This document shows, piece after piece, positions 51,819 through 61,158 of a stretch of 64,000 nucleotides of DNA; position 1 is the first letter of the stretch, and each line of letters opens with the position of its first letter. The stretch covers positions 124,001 to 188,000 of the forward strand of contig NZ_FTNF01000005.1 of NCBI RefSeq assembly GCF_900156065.1. Direction: 5' to 3'. The notes under the pieces were generated by a model, which worked only from the letters and a program-made list of their open reading frames with translations, had not been told where the DNA came from and searched no databases. This DNA comes from Micromonospora avicenniae. Its GTDB lineage: Bacteria > Actinomycetota > Actinomycetes > Mycobacteriales > Micromonosporaceae. A program made the position numbers and the translations under genes.

Positions 51819-52707
51819 GGCCGTACTCCTGTTCGCCGCGCCAGAAGTAGAGGTAACCCCCGACGCCCATCACGATCGCCCAGCCCGCGGCGACCAGCCA
51901 CAGCTGGGGAAGGGAGGAGTTGAGCACCGGTGCCTGCTCCAGCAGCGCGGTCCGGGCCAGCTCGATGTAGACCAGCATCGGGTTGAACTCGACCAGCCGG
52001 GTGGCCCAGCCGGGCAGGCTCTCCTCGAAGAGAGCGACGCTGTAGAGCACGCCCGAGCCGTACATCCAGGCCCGCATGACGAACGGCATGACCTGCCGCA
52101 GGTCGGAGACCTTGGCGCCCATCCGGGCCACCGCCATGGTGAGACCGGCGTTGAAGACCGTCTGGAGCAGGACCGACGGCACGAGGATCAACCAGGCGAG
52201 GGTGATCGGCTCGCCGGTCACCAGCACGATCGCGATCAGCACCGCCAGGGAGCCGAGCAGCTGCTGGAACTGGGTGACGGTGATCGCGAGCGGCAGGCTG
52301 GCGCGGGGGAAGTGCAGCGCCCGGATCAGCCCGAGGTTGCCGCTGATCGCCTGGGTGCCCTGCTGCGCGGCGGTCTGGGTGAAGTTGAAGATGAACAGCC
52401 CGGTGCAGAGGTACGCGATGAAGTTCGGAATGCTGTTCTGCTTCAGCACGATGCCGAAGATCAGGAAGTAGACCGCCGCGTTGGTCAGCGGGGTGAGGAC
52501 CTGCCAGAGCTGCCCGAGTCGGGCGTTGCTGTACGACGCGACCAGCTTGGCGTTGGCGTACGCGGCGATGAAGTGCCGGTAGTGCCAGAGTCGCCGGCTG
52601 TATTCGGCCAGGGACGGCCGCTCGCCGGCGACCCGGAGTCCGTACCGGGCGGCCAGCTGCGCCTGGGTGAGGCCGGAGTCGGGATCGGCCAGCGCGGTGT
52701 TGGCCAT
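51811..52707 (-). CDS. Polysaccharide/teichoic acid ABC exporter permease (TagG/Wzm type)
   Basis: 298 residues from an ATG at 52707. ABC-2 membrane family with six helices; the amphipathic N-terminal segment YRHFIAAYANAKLVASYSNARLGQLWQVLTPL is the hallmark of TagG/Wzm proteins, followed by AVYFLIFGIVL, the FIAYLCTGLFIFNF re-entrant region, and NLGLIRALHFPRASLPLAI. It partners the ATPase encoded immediately downstream. First gene of the two-gene operon; the 177-base gap to the divergent TetR gene must hold both promoters. Confidence 0.94.
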   Translation of the reverse strand: MANTALADPDSGLTQAQLAARYGLRVAGERPSLAEYSRRLWHYRHFIAAYANAKLVASYSNARLGQLWQVLTPLTNAAVYFLIFGIVLKQNSIPNFIAYLCTGLFIFNFTQTAAQQGTQAISGNLGLIRALHFPRASLPLAITVTQFQQLLGSLAVLIAIVLVTGEPITLAWLILVPSVLLQTVFNAGLTMAVARMGAKVSDLRQVMPFVMRAWMYGSGVLYSVALFEESLPGWATRLVEFNPMLVYIELARTALLEQAPVLNSSLPQLWLVAAGWAIVMGVGGYLYFWRGEQEYGRG

Positions 52708-52884
52708 GGGTGTGGCGCTCCGATCTTGGAGGTCGAGGTGTTGCGCGCTCGATGGTCTCAGACGTGGCCAGTGCGGGGGAGCGCCGCCTCGTCGCTGCGT
52801 GGACAGTAGTCGGAAAGACGTCGGGACGCAACCGTACCGTCGTTGCGCTAGTGTGGTGCCCGTGACGTGCGGAAAGAGTCCCAG

Positions 52885-53526
52885 GTGACGGCCGGAAAAC
52901 GACGGGTGCCGGCCGGGGCGGCGGTGCTCCGGGACGACATCACCGCGGCCATCCGCCGCGCCCTGATGCAGGAGCTCGCCGCGGTGGGGTACGGCCGCCT
53001 CTCGATCGAGGCGGTGGCGCGCCGGGCGGGGGTGAGCAAGACCGCCATCTATCGGCGCTGGAGCAGCAAACTCGACCTGGTGCTGGAGATCGTCGCGAGC
53101 GCCGCGCAGGGCAAGTTGCCGGCGCTTGACACCGGCAGCCTGCGGGGCGACCTCGCGTTGCTGTTCCAGGTGCTGGCGCACGCGTTGCGGCACCCGTTGG
53201 CCTCGCAGATCATCCCCGACCTGCTCGCCGAGGCCGCGCGCAATCCGACCATCGACGAGACCCTGCAGAAGATGCTGCGCGCCCGGCAGCAGGAAATCGG
53301 CGGACGGATGATCGAGCTGGCCGTGCGGCGGGGCGAGTTGCCCGCCGACACCGACCCGGAGGCGGCGATCGATCTCATCGTCGGGCCGCTCTACTGGCGG
53401 CTCGCCATCGCCCGTAATCCGCTCACCGACACCTACCTGGAGATGCTGGTGGAGTCGGTGGCCGTCGGGCTCGGCGCCGGGCCGGCCGTGCCGAAGCCGC
53501 GACGGATGGCGCCGGCCGACCGCTGA
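52885..53526 (+). CDS. TetR/AcrR family transcriptional regulator
   Basis: 213 residues from a GTG at 52885 (GGAAAGAG 6 bases upstream); a GTG at 52867 would add six residues. DNA-binding domain with LSIEAVARRAGVSKTAIYRRW (helix-turn-helix, about 40-62). C-terminal domain of the TetR_C_11/AcrR type with LRGDLALLFQVLAHAL and LPADTDPEAAIDLIVGPLYWRL. It is divergent from the ABC exporter genes and is a candidate regulator of them. Ligand unknown. Confidence 0.92.
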   Translation: MTAGKRRVPAGAAVLRDDITAAIRRALMQELAAVGYGRLSIEAVARRAGVSKTAIYRRWSSKLDLVLEIVASAAQGKLPALDTGSLRGDLALLFQVLAHALRHPLASQIIPDLLAEAARNPTIDETLQKMLRARQQEIGGRMIELAVRRGELPADTDPEAAIDLIVGPLYWRLAIARNPLTDTYLEMLVESVAVGLGAGPAVPKPRRMAPADR

Positions 53527-53592
53527 ACCGTCGTCGCCTGGGCGGCGGCACAGCATCGCCGGGTCCGCCGCCGCCGTGCGGGCCGGTGCCGG

Positions 53593-54789
53593 TCAGCGGG
53601 CGGCGTCGACCGGGAGCCGGGAGACGATGTGCCGCGCGATCTCCAGCGAACTCGTCGCCGCGGGGGAGGGCGCGTTGAGCACGTGCACCTGCCGGTCGGC
53701 CTCGACGATGAGGAAGTCGTCGACCAACCCGCCGTCGGGCCGGATCGCCTGTGCGCGCACACCGGCGCCGGCCCGGACGATGTCGGTCGGGGTCAGCGCC
53801 GGCACCAGCCGCGCCAGGCTGGCCGCGAAGCGCTTCTTCGACAACGACCGGGCCACCTCGGTCAGGCCGTACCGGTAGTGCTGCCGGCCCAGCGCCCACA
53901 GCCCGCGGAAGCTGAGTTCGTCCCAGATGTCGCGGGGGCTGATCCGGCCCCACGAGTAACCCTCCCGGGCCGTGGCCAGCACCGCGTTCGGTCCGGCGTG
54001 CACGCTGCCGTCGATCATTTTGGTCAGGTGCACGCCGAGGAAGGGGAACTGCGGGTCCGGCACCGGGTAGATGAGGCCGCGTACCAGGTCGCGCCGCTGC
54101 GGGACCAGCTCGTAGTACTCGCCGCGGAACGGCACGATCCGCACCGGCGTCGGTACGCCCGCCAGGCGGGAGATCCGGTCGGCGTGCAGACCGGCACAGT
54201 TGATCAGTACGTCGGCGACGAACTCGCCGGTGTTGGTGCCGACCACGACACCCTCCGGGCGGGACACCACCCGGGTCACCTCGGTGCCGGTCCGCAGGTC
54301 CGCCCCGCCCTCGGCGAGCAGTTCGGCGAGCTTGCGGCAGACCGCACCGAAGTCGACGATGCCGGTCGAGGCGACGTGCAGCGCCGCGACGGCGGCCACG
54401 TTCGGCTCGTACTCGGCCGCCTCGGCCCCCTCGATCAGTCGGGCCGGCAGGCCGTTGGCGAGCGCGCGCTGGTGCAGGTCGTGCAGCCGGGGCAGTTCCT
54501 CGGCGTCGGTGGCGACGATCAGCTTGCCGCAGATGTCGTACGCCAGGCCGTGCTCGCGGCAGAACTCGACCATCGAGGCGCTGCCGGCCTTGCAGAGAGT
54601 GGCCTTCAGGCTGCCGGGCTTGTAGTAGACGCCGGCGTGGATGACGCCCGAGTTGTGGCCGGTCTGGTGAGCCGCCCAGCCGGCCTCCTTCTCCAGCACG
54701 GTGACCTGGTCACCCGGCCGGTCGGTCATCAGCCGGTGCGCCACGGCGAGCCCGACGATACCGCCGCCCACCACCACAAACCTGGTCAT
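53593..54789 (-). CDS. lhgO: L-2-hydroxyglutarate oxidase (LhgO-like FAD oxidoreductase)
   Basis: 398 residues, ATG. FAD-binding VVVGGGIVGLAVAHRL (6-21), the LhgO signature block WAAHQTGHNSGVIHAGVYYKPGS, KLIVATDAEE, LINCAGLHADRISRLAG, PFRGEYYELVPQ, FPFLGVHLTKMIDG, and RAGAGVRAQAIRPDGGLVDDF. Matches full-length LhgO, which oxidises L-2-hydroxyglutarate to 2-oxoglutarate at the membrane with quinone or oxygen as acceptor. It lies inside a sugar locus but nothing links it to glycan synthesis. Divergent from the DegT aminotransferase. Confidence 0.93.
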   Translation of the reverse strand: MTRFVVVGGGIVGLAVAHRLMTDRPGDQVTVLEKEAGWAAHQTGHNSGVIHAGVYYKPGSLKATLCKAGSASMVEFCREHGLAYDICGKLIVATDAEELPRLHDLHQRALANGLPARLIEGAEAAEYEPNVAAVAALHVASTGIVDFGAVCRKLAELLAEGGADLRTGTEVTRVVSRPEGVVVGTNTGEFVADVLINCAGLHADRISRLAGVPTPVRIVPFRGEYYELVPQRRDLVRGLIYPVPDPQFPFLGVHLTKMIDGSVHAGPNAVLATAREGYSWGRISPRDIWDELSFRGLWALGRQHYRYGLTEVARSLSKKRFAASLARLVPALTPTDIVRAGAGVRAQAIRPDGGLVDDFLIVEADRQVHVLNAPSPAATSSLEIARHIVSRLPVDAAR

Positions 54790-54904
54790 TCCGTCTCCCC
54801 TGCCCGATGCCGCGATCGATGGTAGCCAAGCGCGCCGCGCCCGACGGAGGCACCACCATCGAGGTTGGCCTAGACTGCTGCGGGTCCATCTCTGGGGGAG
54901 TCAC

Positions 54905-56044
54905 ATGTCTGAGGTCATCGCGCTCGGTCAGCCCACGGTCGGAGAGTCGGAACTGGCCGCCATCGCCGAGGTGTTCGCCTCGGGCTGGCTCGCCGGCGCC
55001 GGTCCGACCGGTCGTCGTTTCGAGGAGCGCTTCGCCACCACCGTCGGCACCCGGCACGCCCTCGCCACCAGCAGCTGCGGCTCCGCCCTGCACCTGGCGC
55101 TGCTCACCCTCGGCGTCAAGCCCGGCGACGAGGTGGTCGTGGCCGACTACACCTTCCCCGCCACGGGTCACTCGGTGATGTGGGCCGGCGCGACGCCGGT
55201 CTTCGCCGACGTACGACCGGACACGTGGACCGTCGACCCGGCGGCGGTCGAGGCCGCGATCACCCCGCGCACCGTCGGCGTCATCGCCGTGGACGCCTTC
55301 GGGCAGCCGGCCGACTACGACGAGCTGCGCGCCATCACCGACAAGCACGGACTGTTCCTGGTCGAGGACGCGGCCTGCTCGGCCGGCGCCACCTACAAGG
55401 GCCGCCCGGCGGGCAGTCTGGCCGACGTCGCCACCTTCAGCTTCCACGGCCGCAAGGGCATCACGGCGGGCGAGGGCGGGGCGTACGTCACCGACCGTGA
55501 CGACCTCGCCACGCACGCCCGCAAGCTGCACACGTACGGTGTGGAGGGTGCGCTCACCCGCGCCGAGCTGTCCAACCTCCCGATCCCGAGCTTTACCGAG
55601 CTGGGCTACAACTACCGGCTCTCCGACATCTCGGCCGCCATCATGCTCGCCCAGCTCGACCGGCTGCCCGAACTGCTCGCCACCAAGCGCCGCATCGCTG
55701 CCCGCTACGGTGAGCTGCTCAAGGACCACGAGCTCATCACCACGCCGTACGAGGCGCCCGACCGCGAGCACCCGTGGCAGTCGTACGTCGTGACGCTCGC
55801 CCCATCGGTGGACCGGGGTACGGTCGCCATGGCACTGCGCCAGCGCGGGGTGCAGTGCACCTTCGGCACGTACGCCTCGCACCTGCAGCCGCTCTACGGC
55901 CAGACCGACCCGTGCCCGGTCTCGGCGGACCTGTTCGCCCGGCACCTGGCCATCCCGATGCACGCCAACCTCACCGACGCGCAGGTCGAGACCGTGGCCG
56001 CCACGCTGATCGACGTCGTCAACACCACGGCCGCCGGCCGCTGA
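54905..56044 (+). CDS. DegT/DnrJ/EryC1/StrS aminotransferase
   Basis: 379 residues from an ATG at 54905 with GGGGGAG 4 bases upstream. PLP-dependent sugar aminotransferase: ATSSCGSALHLALLTLG, ADYTFPATGHSV, LVEDAACSAGATYKG, and the PLP lysine in FSFHGRKGITAGEGG (Lys184). The motif resembles enzymes making amino-hexoses at C3 or C4. Followed by a sugar epimerase, an acyltransferase and a GT4 gene on the same strand, with a 26-base gap to the first, so it probably acts on a nucleotide-sugar 4-keto or 3-keto intermediate. The exact sugar is undetermined. Confidence 0.93.
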   Translation: MSEVIALGQPTVGESELAAIAEVFASGWLAGAGPTGRRFEERFATTVGTRHALATSSCGSALHLALLTLGVKPGDEVVVADYTFPATGHSVMWAGATPVFADVRPDTWTVDPAAVEAAITPRTVGVIAVDAFGQPADYDELRAITDKHGLFLVEDAACSAGATYKGRPAGSLADVATFSFHGRKGITAGEGGAYVTDRDDLATHARKLHTYGVEGALTRAELSNLPIPSFTELGYNYRLSDISAAIMLAQLDRLPELLATKRRIAARYGELLKDHELITTPYEAPDREHPWQSYVVTLAPSVDRGTVAMALRQRGVQCTFGTYASHLQPLYGQTDPCPVSADLFARHLAIPMHANLTDAQVETVAATLIDVVNTTAAGR

Positions 56045-56070
56045 TCCCCCAAGGAAGGACAGGCTCCGCC

Positions 56071-57003
56071 ATGTCGAAGCAGACCGTCTTCATCACCGGA
56101 GGTGCCGGCTTCATCGGCCTGCACGTGGTGCCGATGCTGTTGGAGAAGGGCTACCGCGTCCGCATCTTCGACAACATGTTCCGTGGTGACCGGGACCGGA
56201 TCAACGAGCTCGTCGCCACCGGCGACGTCGAGCTGATCGACCAGGACGTCCGCTACGGCGGCGCGGTGCACGCGGCCATGAAGGGCTGCGACTACGTCAT
56301 CCACCTCGCCGCGGTCTCGATCAACAAGAGCCAGGCCGACCCGTACGAGTCGATCGACATCAACATGGTCGGCAACCACAACGTCTTCGCCGCCGCCGCC
56401 GACCACGGCGTCAAGCGGCTGGTGTTCGCCTCGTCGGCGTCGGTCTACGGCGACCCGAAGAAGCTGCCGATGCACGAGGACGATCGGCTCGACCCGCTCA
56501 CCCCGTACTGCATCTCGAAGCGCGCCGGTGAGGACCTGCTCGGCTTCTACCAGCGCAGCAAGGGGCTCAACTGGATCGCCCTGCGCTTCTTCAACGTGTA
56601 CGGCCCGGGCCAGAAGCCGACCGCCTACTACACCTCCGTGATCAACCACTTCGTCAAGCGGTTGAAGAACGGCGAGCCGCCGGTCATCGACGGCAAGGGC
56701 GAGCAGTCGATGGACTTCATCCACGTCCACGACATCGCGCGCTCGGTGGTCATGGCGATGGAGGCCGAGCAGGGCAACGTGCCGATCAACATCGGCACCG
56801 GCATCGACACCTCGATCGCGAGCCTCGCCGAGATCCTCATCAAGGCGGTCGGCGTCGACGTCGCGCCGCAGTTCAACCCGCGCGAGGTGCTGGTCAGCCG
56901 CCGTGCCGCCGACATCACCCGGGCCCGTGAGGTGCTCGGCTGGGAGCCGACCATCGCCGTCGAGGACGGGATGACCGACCTGATCAAGACCGAGGTGGCG
57001 TGA
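56071..57003 (+). CDS. NAD-dependent epimerase/dehydratase (sugar nucleotide)
   Basis: 310 residues, ATG after AAGGAAGGAC. Extended [41 protein letters not shown], catalytic [11 protein letters not shown] (Tyr-x-x-x-Lys), [12 protein letters not shown], and [13 protein letters not shown]. This form ([10 protein letters not shown]...VYGPGQ) fits UDP-glucose/UDP-GlcNAc 4-epimerases and related 4,6-dehydratases. With the adjacent aminotransferase it likely provides the keto-sugar or the epimer. Stop and next start overlap by 4 bases. Confidence 0.92.
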   Translation: MSKQTVFITGGAGFIGLHVVPMLLEKGYRVRIFDNMFRGDRDRINELVATGDVELIDQDVRYGGAVHAAMKGCDYVIHLAAVSINKSQADPYESIDINMVGNHNVFAAAADHGVKRLVFASSASVYGDPKKLPMHEDDRLDPLTPYCISKRAGEDLLGFYQRSKGLNWIALRFFNVYGPGQKPTAYYTSVINHFVKRLKNGEPPVIDGKGEQSMDFIHVHDIARSVVMAMEAEQGNVPINIGTGIDTSIASLAEILIKAVGVDVAPQFNPREVLVSRRAADITRAREVLGWEPTIAVEDGMTDLIKTEVA

Positions 57004-57467
57004 CCCAGCCACCGGCCGCCGGGAGTCCGTCGCCGCACGGGCTCCCGGCGAACCCCTACAACCCGCACGCCTGGATCATCGGCGAGCCGGTGATCGGCCC
57101 TGGGACGTGGATCGGCGCGTTCACCGTCATCGACGGGTCCGGCGGGCTGACGATCGGCGCCGGCTGTGACATCAGCTGCGGGGCCCAGATCTACACGCAC
57201 TCGACCGCGCGCCGTTGCGTTTCGGGGCGTGCCTATGCTTCCGTGGACCGGGCGCCGGTGGTCATCGGCGACCGTGTCTTCATCGGGGCGAACGCGACAG
57301 TGATGATGGGCGTCACCATCGGTGACGGCGCCGTCGTCGGTGCGGGCGCCGTGGTGACCAGAGACGTGCCACCCGGGGTGGTCGTGGCGGGGGTCCCGGC
57401 CCAGGTGGTCTCCACAGTGGAGCTGGACGGCAGCGATGTCCGGTTCGTGCCCGTAGCGAAGAGCTAG
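57000..57467 (+). CDS. Left-handed beta-helix acetyltransferase (WbpD/WlbB-like)
   Basis: 155 residues from a GTG at 57000 overlapping the epimerase stop (GTGA). Hexapeptide repeats fill most of the protein ([70 protein letters not shown]), ending with [10 protein letters not shown]. Trimeric, cytoplasmic. Size and pattern match N-acetyltransferases that act on amino-sugar nucleotides after DegT aminotransferases, so it likely acylates the amine introduced by the gene at 54905 or 60058. Confidence 0.9.
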   Translation: MTQPPAAGSPSPHGLPANPYNPHAWIIGEPVIGPGTWIGAFTVIDGSGGLTIGAGCDISCGAQIYTHSTARRCVSGRAYASVDRAPVVIGDRVFIGANATVMMGVTIGDGAVVGAGAVVTRDVPPGVVVAGVPAQVVSTVELDGSDVRFVPVAKS

Positions 57468-57478
57468 GAGTTCCCGCC

Positions 57479-58666
57479 GTGCGTATCGCAGTTGTCAACA
57501 ACTTCTTCCCACCGCGGGCGGGGGGCAGCTCGCACCTGTCCGAGTCGCTCGCCCGGGGGTACGCCGCCGCCGGCCACGAGGTGCTGGTGCTCACCGCCGC
57601 CTACCAGGACGCCCCGGAGACCGAGGAACGTGACGGGCTGCGGATCGTCCGGTTGCCGGCCTGGATGCTGCCGCAGACCCGGCTCGCCGTGAGCTTCGAC
57701 ATCTCGTTCACCACCCGACCGAGCCTGCTGCGCCGCGTGCGCCGGCTCCTCGACGACTTCCAGCCGGACGTCATCCACCAGCACGGCCAGTTCTTCGACC
57801 TGACCTGGGCGACCGCGCTCTACGCGCGCAAACGCGGCGTGCCGGTGCTGCTCTCCATCCACACCCGGTTGGAGAACCCGCAGGCCCGGTACGCGAAGGT
57901 GTTCCGGGGCCTGGACGCCACCATGGTCAAGCCGTTCATGTCGCGCTCCAAGCCGCGCCTGGTGGTGATGGACGTGCTCATGCAGGAGTACATCGAGGCC
58001 CGCTACCGCGGCGCCTACTCCGGCCTGGTGCCGATCCCCGTCGGAGTGGATCCCGACTGGGTGTGCGGCGGGGACGGCGAGCGGGTCCGGGAGCGGTACG
58101 ACCTGGGCAACTCCCCGGTGATCCTGTCCGTGGGCCACGTCATCCCGCTCCGCGACCGGATCGCCCTCGTCGAGGCCCTGCCCGAGGTGCTGGCCGCGGT
58201 GCCGGACGCGAAGCTGCTCGTCTGCGGGCAGGTCTACTACAACGTGTTCGCCGAGCGGGCCCGGTCACTCGGCGTCGAGCACGCCGTCATCGCCGCCGGC
58301 AAGGTGCCCAAGAGCGAGATCCCGGACTACCTCGCGGCCGCGACCGTGGAGTCGCACGAGCAGGGGCTCGGTCTCGGCACGGCGACCCTCGAGGCGATGG
58401 CCGCCGGAATCCCGGTGGTCGCACCGGCACGGGAGGACAACTTCCCCGGGATCGCGCTGCGCGACGGCGAGAACGTACTGCTCAGCCAGCCCGGCGACGT
58501 GCCGGGGCTGGCCAAGCGGCTGATCACCGCGCTGACCGAGCCGGGCCTGGCCAAGCAGATCGGCCTCAACGGGCAGGCGCTGATCCGGGAACGGTTCAGC
58601 CTGGACCGGGTGCTCCAGCGGCACCTGGAGGTGCTCACCGAGATGGCGGCCTCGCGCCGCCGCTGA
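57479..58666 (+). CDS. Family 4 glycosyltransferase (GT-B)
   Basis: 395 residues from a GTG at 57479. GT4 type: the N-terminal AVVNNFFPPRAGGSSHLSES (Gly-rich loop), a long helical N-domain, then the C-domain PVILSVGHVIPLRDRIALVEAL, LLVCGQVYY, and the sugar-nucleotide block EQGLGLGTATLEAMAAGIPVV, which has a longer spacing than the usual E-x7-E. Cytoplasmic, retaining mechanism expected. Last gene of the aminotransferase block, closed by a strong terminator. Sugar specificity unknown. Confidence 0.92.
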   Translation: MRIAVVNNFFPPRAGGSSHLSESLARGYAAAGHEVLVLTAAYQDAPETEERDGLRIVRLPAWMLPQTRLAVSFDISFTTRPSLLRRVRRLLDDFQPDVIHQHGQFFDLTWATALYARKRGVPVLLSIHTRLENPQARYAKVFRGLDATMVKPFMSRSKPRLVVMDVLMQEYIEARYRGAYSGLVPIPVGVDPDWVCGGDGERVRERYDLGNSPVILSVGHVIPLRDRIALVEALPEVLAAVPDAKLLVCGQVYYNVFAERARSLGVEHAVIAAGKVPKSEIPDYLAAATVESHEQGLGLGTATLEAMAAGIPVVAPAREDNFPGIALRDGENVLLSQPGDVPGLAKRLITALTEPGLAKQIGLNGQALIRERFSLDRVLQRHLEVLTEMAASRRR

Positions 58667-58675
58667 CGTACGCCA

Positions 58676-58721
58676 GAAACGGCGCTGCCCCCGACCCGCT
58701 GGTCGGGGGCAGCGCCGTTTC
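58676..58721. terminator. Bidirectional terminator, 21-base-pair stem
   Basis: A perfect 21-base-pair stem (58676-58696 with 58701-58721) and tetraloop CGCT between the convergent GT4 and LPG-synthase-TM genes; the right arm ends in GTTTC and the left begins GAAAC. Confidence 0.92.
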
Positions 58722-58735
58722 GTGCCGGCGACGGG

Positions 58736-59848
58736 TCAGCGCGTGGGCGCCGTCGCGGTGGCCGGCGTGTCGGTGCCGGACCGGGGAGCGGGCAGCTCCG
58801 TCGCGGCCGTGGTGGTGGCCGGCTCGACCTCAGCCGCCTTGCGAAGCTGCCGCACGCCGGAGAGGGCGGCGATGCCCGCAGCGAGCAGGTCGGCCACCGT
58901 GAAGATCAGCCGGGAGGCGAGCGCGATGCCGGTCGCCGCGCCGATCCCGCCGGCGCCGGCCAGGAACGGCGCCATGGTGGCGACGAGCACGGCCTCCCGT
59001 ACGCCCAGGCCGGACGGGGAGAGGAAGGCGAACATGCCGACGGTCATCGCGATGGCGAACGACCCGATGCTGCGTAGCAGACCGCCGACGCCCGGCGCGG
59101 CCTGGGCGTTGGCGAGCAGCCACAGGTGCACGCCGAAGAGCGCGTAACCCAGGGCGCTCCAGCCCACCACCCGCAGCACGCCGGGGAGGGTGAGCTTGTG
59201 CTGCAGCGGCGGTCGGCGCAGCAGCTTGAGGACGATCTGGATGAGCCGGGTCAGCACCGCCGGAATGGCGCAGACCAGGGCGATCGGGAACAGGACGGCG
59301 ACGATGTAGAGCGCCACCCGGACCGGCTCGGCGTACTCGGCGCCGGAATCGGCGGTGGCGTCGAGGAGCGACGGGAGGCTGAGCAGCCCGACGCCGAGCG
59401 CGGCGACGACTCCCAGGCCGAGCGCGACCAGCGTGGCCAGGAACGCGCGGGCCCGCGGCAGGCCGGCGCGACGGCCCAGCTCCATCTGCAGGACGTACGC
59501 CCAGACACTGCCCGGAATGTACTTACCGAGCTGGCCGACCATCAGGATGCGTAGCGCGGCCGGCACCGACACCCGATGCTCCAGGTCCTGCGCGGCGGCC
59601 CGCCAGGCCATCGAGTTGGCGAACATGCCGGCCAGCACGGCCAGCACGGCCAGCACCACCGACGACCAGGCGAGGCCGAGCCAGGTCTCGCGTACCTGCG
59701 GCCACTGGCTGATCACGCTCCAGGCCATGCCGGCCGCGATGGCGACGATCACCACGACCCGGACACCGAGGGACAGCCAGCGGGAACGGCTCTTCCCGGC
59801 GTCGGCCCCGGTGGGCGGTGCGGTTGCCGTCTCGACCTGCTCTGCCAC
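58736..59848 (-). CDS. LPG-synthase-TM (UPF0104) family membrane protein
   Basis: 370 residues from a GTG at 59848; a longer frame to 60046 has no hydrophobic pattern. Nine or so membrane helices of the LPG_synthase_TM family: VSVPAALRILMVGQLGKYIPGSVWAYVLQ (the conserved K-Y-I/L-P-G motif), LSPSGLGVREAVLVATMA and RLIFTVADLLAAG. Members include lipid flippases linked to MprF and to polyprenyl-linked glycans. It may move a lipid intermediate of the locus across the membrane. Convergent with the GT4 gene. Confidence 0.88.
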   Translation of the reverse strand: MAEQVETATAPPTGADAGKSRSRWLSLGVRVVVIVAIAAGMAWSVISQWPQVRETWLGLAWSSVVLAVLAVLAGMFANSMAWRAAAQDLEHRVSVPAALRILMVGQLGKYIPGSVWAYVLQMELGRRAGLPRARAFLATLVALGLGVVAALGVGLLSLPSLLDATADSGAEYAEPVRVALYIVAVLFPIALVCAIPAVLTRLIQIVLKLLRRPPLQHKLTLPGVLRVVGWSALGYALFGVHLWLLANAQAAPGVGGLLRSIGSFAIAMTVGMFAFLSPSGLGVREAVLVATMAPFLAGAGGIGAATGIALASRLIFTVADLLAAGIAALSGVRQLRKAAEVEPATTTAATELPAPRSGTDTPATATAPTR

Positions 59849-60057
59849 GGCCGTCCCGTCCCTTGCCTCGCCCTGAGACCCTTCCGGGTCGCCTGCACAA
59901 TTCGCCGAGGGTAGCGCAGGCATCCACCTACCACGAAGGTGGGCCGGTCGGTGAGTCGGGGGTCGGGCAATCGGCGCCCGACATGGTCCAGGTATGCCGG
60001 CCACCGCGCGCGCTGCTACGGTCTGCAACGCTGCCCCATACCCCAAGGAGAGCTGTT

Positions 60058-61158
60058 GTGATCCCGATTTCCGTCGTCAAGCTGGACGAGGCGGCCGAAA
60101 GGTTGGCGGTCGAGGTGATCCGCTCCGGCGTCATCGCCCAGGGACCCATGGTCGCCCGGCTGGAGCGTGAGTTCGCCGACCTGGTCGGTGTCGAGCACGC
60201 GGTCGCGGTCAACAACGGCACCACCGCGCTGGTGGCCGCCCTTCAGGTGCTCGACCTCCAGCCCGGTGACGAGGTCGTGACCAGCCCCTTCACCTTCGTC
60301 GCCACGCTGAACGCGATCCTCGAGGCGGGCGCGACCGCGCGGTTCGCCGACATCCGTGAGGACGACTTCTGCGTCGACCCGCAGGCGCTCGCCGCCGCCG
60401 TCGGACCGCGTACCAAGGTGCTGATGCCGGTTCACCTCTACGGCCAGCCGGCCGACATGGACGCCATCGCTCCGCTCGCCCAGCAGCACGGTCTGGGCCT
60501 GGTCGAGGACACCGCGCAGTCGCTGGGCGCGACGATCTCCGGTCGCGGTGCGGGCAGCTTCGGGCTCGGCACCTTCTCGCTCTACGCCACGAAGAACCTC
60601 ACCACCGGTGAGGGCGGCATGATCACCACGAACGACGCGACGCTCGCCGACCGGCTGCGGGTGCTCCGCAACCAGGGCATGCGTCAGCGCTACCAGTACG
60701 AGGTGGCCGGTCACAACTACCGCCTCACCGACCTGCAGGCCGCGCTCGGCATTCCGCAGATCGCGGCGTACGGCGACAACGTCAAGCGCCGCAAGGACAA
60801 CGCCGCCCGGCTCTCCGCGGGCCTGGCCGACGTCCCCGGGCTGCGCCTGCCGACCGAGCTGCCCGGCCGCTCGCACGTCTGGCACCAGTACACCGTGCTG
60901 GTCACCGACGAGGCCCCGGTGAGCCGGGACGAGGTGATCGCCCGGCTGACCGAGCAGGGTGTGGGCTGCGGCATCTACTACCCGAAGACGGTCTACGACT
61001 ACGACTGCTACCGCGACCACCCCCGCGTGGTGGCCGACCCGGCCCCGGTGACCGAGCGGGTCGTTCGGCAGTGCGTCTCCCTGCCGGTGCACCACCACCT
61101 GACCGACAGCGAGGTCGACCAGGTCGTCGACGCGGTCCGGAAGGCGGTCGGCGCGTGA
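60058..61158 (+). CDS. DegT/DnrJ/EryC1/StrS aminotransferase (WbpE-like)
   Basis: 366 residues from a GTG at 60058, with AAGGAG 7 bases upstream; a -10-like TACGGT (60017-60022) lies about 35 bases further up. Features: GVEHAVAVNNGTTALVAAL, TSPFTFVATLNAILEAGA, LVEDTAQSLGATISG, PLP lysine in FSLYATKNLTTGEGG (Lys179), and GHNYRLTDLQAALG. The last third has HVWHQYTVLV and GIYYPKTVYD. Overlaps the Gfo/Idh gene by 4 bases. Together they resemble the WbpE/WbpB-type pair that installs a 3-amino group on a UDP-hexuronic acid or related sugar. Confidence 0.93.
   Translation: MIPISVVKLDEAAERLAVEVIRSGVIAQGPMVARLEREFADLVGVEHAVAVNNGTTALVAALQVLDLQPGDEVVTSPFTFVATLNAILEAGATARFADIREDDFCVDPQALAAAVGPRTKVLMPVHLYGQPADMDAIAPLAQQHGLGLVEDTAQSLGATISGRGAGSFGLGTFSLYATKNLTTGEGGMITTNDATLADRLRVLRNQGMRQRYQYEVAGHNYRLTDLQAALGIPQIAAYGDNVKRRKDNAARLSAGLADVPGLRLPTELPGRSHVWHQYTVLVTDEAPVSRDEVIARLTEQGVGCGIYYPKTVYDYDCYRDHPRVVADPAPVTERVVRQCVSLPVHHHLTDSEVDQVVDAVRKAVGA

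Noticed and set aside
53541..53572. Possible hairpin GGCGGCGG/CCGCCGCC between TetR and LhgO genes
   Set aside because: Short stem made of a simple GC repeat; it cannot be distinguished from chance in this composition.
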